From: Chara braunii | Taxonomy: Eukaryota > Streptophyta > Charophyceae > Charales > Characeae | Assembly: GCA_003427395.1 (NCBI GenBank) | Contig: BFEA01000081.1 | Coordinates: 2,114,901 to 2,146,303, forward strand | Length of the DNA: 31,403 bases | Direction: 5' to 3' | In this document: positions 29,234-31,403 of the stretch, piece by piece | Numbering within the stretch: position 1 is the stretch's first letter | Layout of the letters: each line of letters begins with the position of its first letter | Program-made: the position numbers and the translations under genes | Notes under the pieces: model-generated | Database searches by the model: none | Told to the model about the DNA's origin: nothing | What the model saw: only the letters and a program-made list of their open reading frames with translations

Positions 29234-29303
29234 TCGGCCTTTTGGCTAAGATCAAGTGTAGTATCTGTTCTGATCAGTTCAAAAAAAAAAAAAAGAAACG
29301 AAA
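29234..29303 (+). pseudogene. U2 snRNA 5'-end retrocopy with poly(A) tail
   Basis: 29234-29280 is the U2 snRNA 5' region: TCGGCCTTTTGGCTAAGATC, then AAGTGTAGTATCTGTTCT, with one G for T and a final C for T. It includes the GTAGTA branch-site-pairing box at 29258-29263. It stops near U2 nucleotide 55 and passes straight into 14 A, then GAAACG and more A. Lack of the first nine U2 bases, 3' truncation and an A tail indicate reverse transcription of a tailed fragment, not a functional gene. Confidence 0.85.
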
Positions 29304-29368
29304 AAAAGTGTAGCGCCGTAAGGCTTCGCAACGTCGTCTAGCGGCGCTGGTCTGACAGACGGTAATTA

Positions 29369-29537
29369 GGGCCTCGGCACACCACTGTGGAAACGAGAAA
29401 AGTACGAGCGCATCTTCCCCGGAAAGTGACCAGATGCATCTGTTACTATCCATAGTAATGGATGGATGCATCGGGCCGTTAATTGCGGGAACATGCAGTC
29501 GTACTTTTTTCGTTTCGACAGTGGTGTGGCGAGGCCC
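29369..29537. mobile_element. Tourist-type MITE (PIF/Harbinger), 169 bp, TTA target duplication
   Basis: The terminal repeats start GGGCCTCGGCACACCACTGT on the left and, read in reverse, GGGCCTCGCCACACCACTGT on the right. Similarity continues through GAAACGA, AAAAGTACGA and GCATCTTCCC (about 45 bp with few mismatches). TTA flanks both ends (29366-29368 and 29538-29540), the usual PIF/Harbinger duplication. The centre holds TTACTATCCATAGTAA and paired GATGCATC palindromes. No transposase is encoded. Confidence 0.85.
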
Positions 29538-29702
29538 TTAGAATGATGGATAGTAAGTGGAGAGGGTGAGAGAGGGAGGGGGAAGAGGACAATGACACCG
29601 ATGAGAAAAGATGTGGACCGTCCGGACACGTGGCGTCGGCAGTAGATAGGTCGCTCGGAAATTTGGCGGGAAGGAACGTCGATGAATGCAATTGTCAGTA
29701 AT

Positions 29703-29851
29703 AATGCACCACTTGCGCGCGTTTGACCTGCAATCACTCAGTTGGCGGAAAGAGTAAGGGGCGTCGTGCCACGTGTAATGCACCACTTGCGCGCGTTTGA
29801 CCTGAAATCACTCAGTTGGCGGGAAAGAGTAAGGGGCGCCGTGCCACGTGT
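29703..29851 (+). repeat. Two tandem copies of a 74-75 bp unit with G-box
   Basis: Copies start at 29703 and 29777. Each has AATGCACCACTTGCGCGCGT, AATCACTCAGTTGGCGG and GTGCCACGTGTAA. Only four or five bases differ, so the duplication is recent. Each ends in the CACGTG G-box, a plant bZIP/bHLH target, but no downstream gene is seen. Confidence 0.9.
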
Positions 29852-30480
29852 AAGACGGCGGGAGTGGGGGCTCGGAAGGGAAAGAAAAAAAGGACACGGA
29901 AGCAAAGGAGGGGGTGCCGGTTTTTCATGTGACGTGGGAGGGAGGTCGGGATCGGGGTAGGTAGTGAGATGGGGGAGAAACAGGAAGCCGAGGATGAAGT
30001 GCTAGGTGCGAGGAGGGTCTTCGCCATGTCACGCGGCAGGCATGTCCGGATCGGGATAGGGAAAGAGAGACGGAAAGAAGAAGAAGGAGAAGAAGAGTAG
30101 TGAAAAACAGTGGCCATAGACTGCTTCTTGCACACGCATCGACAAGATATTTCAATACTTCTCCGCATGTACAGTTCTCAGTTGAAACGCGCAATTTCCC
30201 CGACGCGTTTCGGCCAGGCTGCGCACCTGGCACTCCTCAGGGGGCTTGGCTTCTCCCCAGATCCGCCTTACGGCACCACCCAACGAAGAAAGAAGAAGAA
30301 GAAGAAGAAGAAGAAAGAAAGAAGAAGAAGAAGAAAGAAAGAAGAAGAAGAAGAGGAAGATGACTAATGAAGAGGCAGGGGAGGGTGCTTCGCCGTGCCA
30401 CGTGGCAGGTACGTCGGGATGGGTGTTGGAGAGGGGGCGAAGAAGATCACGAAAAAGGGGTTTGTGTCACGTGGACATGC
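29852..30480 (+). repeat. Degenerate repeats carrying CACGTG/ACGTGG words in purine-rich context
   Basis: (C/T)CACG(T/C)GGCAGG followed by a CGG(A/G)T(C/G)GGG word recurs near 29930, 30030 and 30398, with GTCACGTGGACATG at 30467. (GAA)n occurs at 30288-30360. No gene was recognised. Confidence 0.55.
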
Positions 30481-30576
30481 ACGTGGGGGATTGGAGGGGA
30501 AAGAAGCTTACAGAAATAATACTAATAAGGCGGTTTTGGGCCAGATTGCGCTCTGACACCGTTAGGTACGTTTTGT

Positions 30577-30717
30577 AATCACAAGAGGAGGAGGAGGAGG
30601 GAGGAGGGAGGAGGGAGGAAGATGATGGTGATGATGATGATGAGGAGGATGAGAAGGAAGCATCTAGAATTACCTAGGGCCGATCAGTTCAATGATGACA
30701 TCTCAAGGCTGTCGCCC

Positions 30718-30749
<32 letters not shown>

Positions 30750-30775
30750 AAAGAAAAAAAGAAAAAGAAAGCAGC
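30577..30775. repeat. (GAG)n/(GAT)n purine tract and poly(A)
   Basis: GAGGAG and GATGATG runs at 30583-30660 are followed by mixed sequence and a ~29-base A-run at 30719-30747, then an AAAAAG-rich tail. No flanking duplication was found for this A-run. Confidence 0.85.
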
Positions 30776-30864
30776 CAAGAAGGCCTGGCTGGATTGTGAA
30801 GAAAAGCCAATCGGATTCGATGAGAGATGAAAAAGGAAGAAGGAGAGCGGATGGAGGCAGACTT

Positions 30865-30938
30865 TGGGCCTCGCTCCGCTACTCTCACCAAATGTGCAAA
30901 CTGAGAACGAATCTTCCGCTAGAACACGGAAAGATACA
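30865..30938 (+). repeat. Dispersed repeat, second copy of 5362-5431
   Basis: It has the same ordered words as the first copy (GGGCCTCGCTCCGCTACTCT against GGGCCTCGCCGCACCAGT, then CACCAAATGTGC and GAGAACGAATCT). A TTTTTTGTCTTTTGTCTTTT direct repeat follows at 30949 and 31021. Confidence 0.75.
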
Positions 30939-31189
30939 CGATGATATTTTTTGTCTTTTGTCTTTTCCTGCATGTGGAGAGTAGCGAAGAAAGGAAAAGA
31001 CAAAAGACAAAAACTCCGTTATTTTTTGTCTTTTGTCTTTGGCCCTTCTTTAGCTCTGAGGTATGTATGTAGGAGACAGAAGAAAGGAACGCCAAAGAAC
31101 TACCCTCTTCACAGGGATAGAACATCCGCCGGTCATAATTCATTCTATCTAGAGATTTTATTATTATTTTTTTTTAAATTTTATATATA

Positions 31190-31403
31190 TTTGTGTTGTC
31201 CCCCCTTCCCGTGTAGTGGGTATAGTTACGGCCAGCCTAAGGTCTGCCAAACCCGGGTTGCTGCCCCCATGCCCACTCACCTTTCTGTGGATGCAGAAAG
31301 GACGATGGCAGGTTTCCCGGCCTGAGCCATCGGGCCTAAAGTCCTGCTTTCCTGGGCACTTGCTGTACCGAGTAAAAATAAAAAATAAAAAATAAAAAAC
31401 AAA
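31190..31403 (+). mobile_element. SINE/LINE-like 3' end with (TAAAAA)n tail
   Basis: About 180 bases of GC-rich sequence (GTAGTGGGTATAGTTACGGC to GCACTTGCTGTACCGAG) end in TAAAAATAAAAAATAAAAAA-type repeats from 31372 to the window end. A short A-rich tandem tail is characteristic of non-LTR retroposons. No clear A/B boxes were found, so the class is uncertain. Confidence 0.5.

Noticed and set aside
29310-29368. tRNA-like segment after the U2 fragment (GTCGTCTAGCGGCGCTGG)
   Set aside because: No B box or T arm follows before the MITE. Only a short AGCGCCG/CGGCGCT stem is present.

Overview
The window looks like a scaffold piece from a large, repeat-rich eukaryotic nuclear genome, with about 1 kb of assembly gap (Ns) near the middle. 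I see one convincing protein gene. It is the 5' part of a plastid-targeted murG (lipid II-forming glycosyltransferase of peptidoglycan synthesis) on the minus strand at about 1243-2795, ending at a consensus splice donor. A plant-lineage nuclear murG with a Ser/Arg-rich leader, together with the repeat load and mobile-element types, suggests a streptophyte alga or early land plant that keeps plastid peptidoglycan. A Chara-like charophyte is my best guess, but that is inference.

Layout. 1-3.5 kb: a misassembled edge carrying two Nextera mate-pair junction adapters (168-197 and 3436-3473), CA/CT microsatellites, AAGC/AATC arrays and murG. 3.5-4.2 kb: a candidate first exon of an unknown minus-strand gene plus CT-rich repeats. 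4.2-8.4 kb: a GC-richer mosaic of short non-autonomous elements, including a U6 snRNA-like fragment, hairpin elements, nested terminal inverted repeats, poly(A) inserts with target-site duplications, and tRNA-like SINE heads. 8.4-9.34 kb: five copies of a ~182-bp satellite. 9.64-14.7 kb: AT-richer sequence with a decayed element encoding a CCHC knuckle, basic helix, SAP-like segment and GIY-YIG nuclease, plus two LTR-retrotransposon primer-binding sites. 14.7-15.7 kb: gap. 15.7-24 kb: AT-rich decayed repeats, two inverted copies of a ~530-bp foldback element, a second tRNA-Asp-type primer-binding site, and a 230-bp tandem repeat. 24-28.1 kb: an inverted-repeat element with a duplicated arm, the 3' end of a LINE ORF2, and a 420-bp hairpin element. 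28.1-31.4 kb: pyrimidine and purine tracts, a U2 snRNA-derived poly(A)-tailed fragment, a Tourist-type MITE with TTA duplications, G-box-bearing tandem repeats and a SINE-like (TAAAAA)n tail.

The genes do not form a pathway or operon. The most informative biology is the murG exon, the snRNA- and poly(A)-derived retroinsertions, which point to active LINE-type retroposition in trans, and the unusual CCHC/SAP-like/GIY-YIG element. No database search was possible. Family names rest on motifs read by eye.
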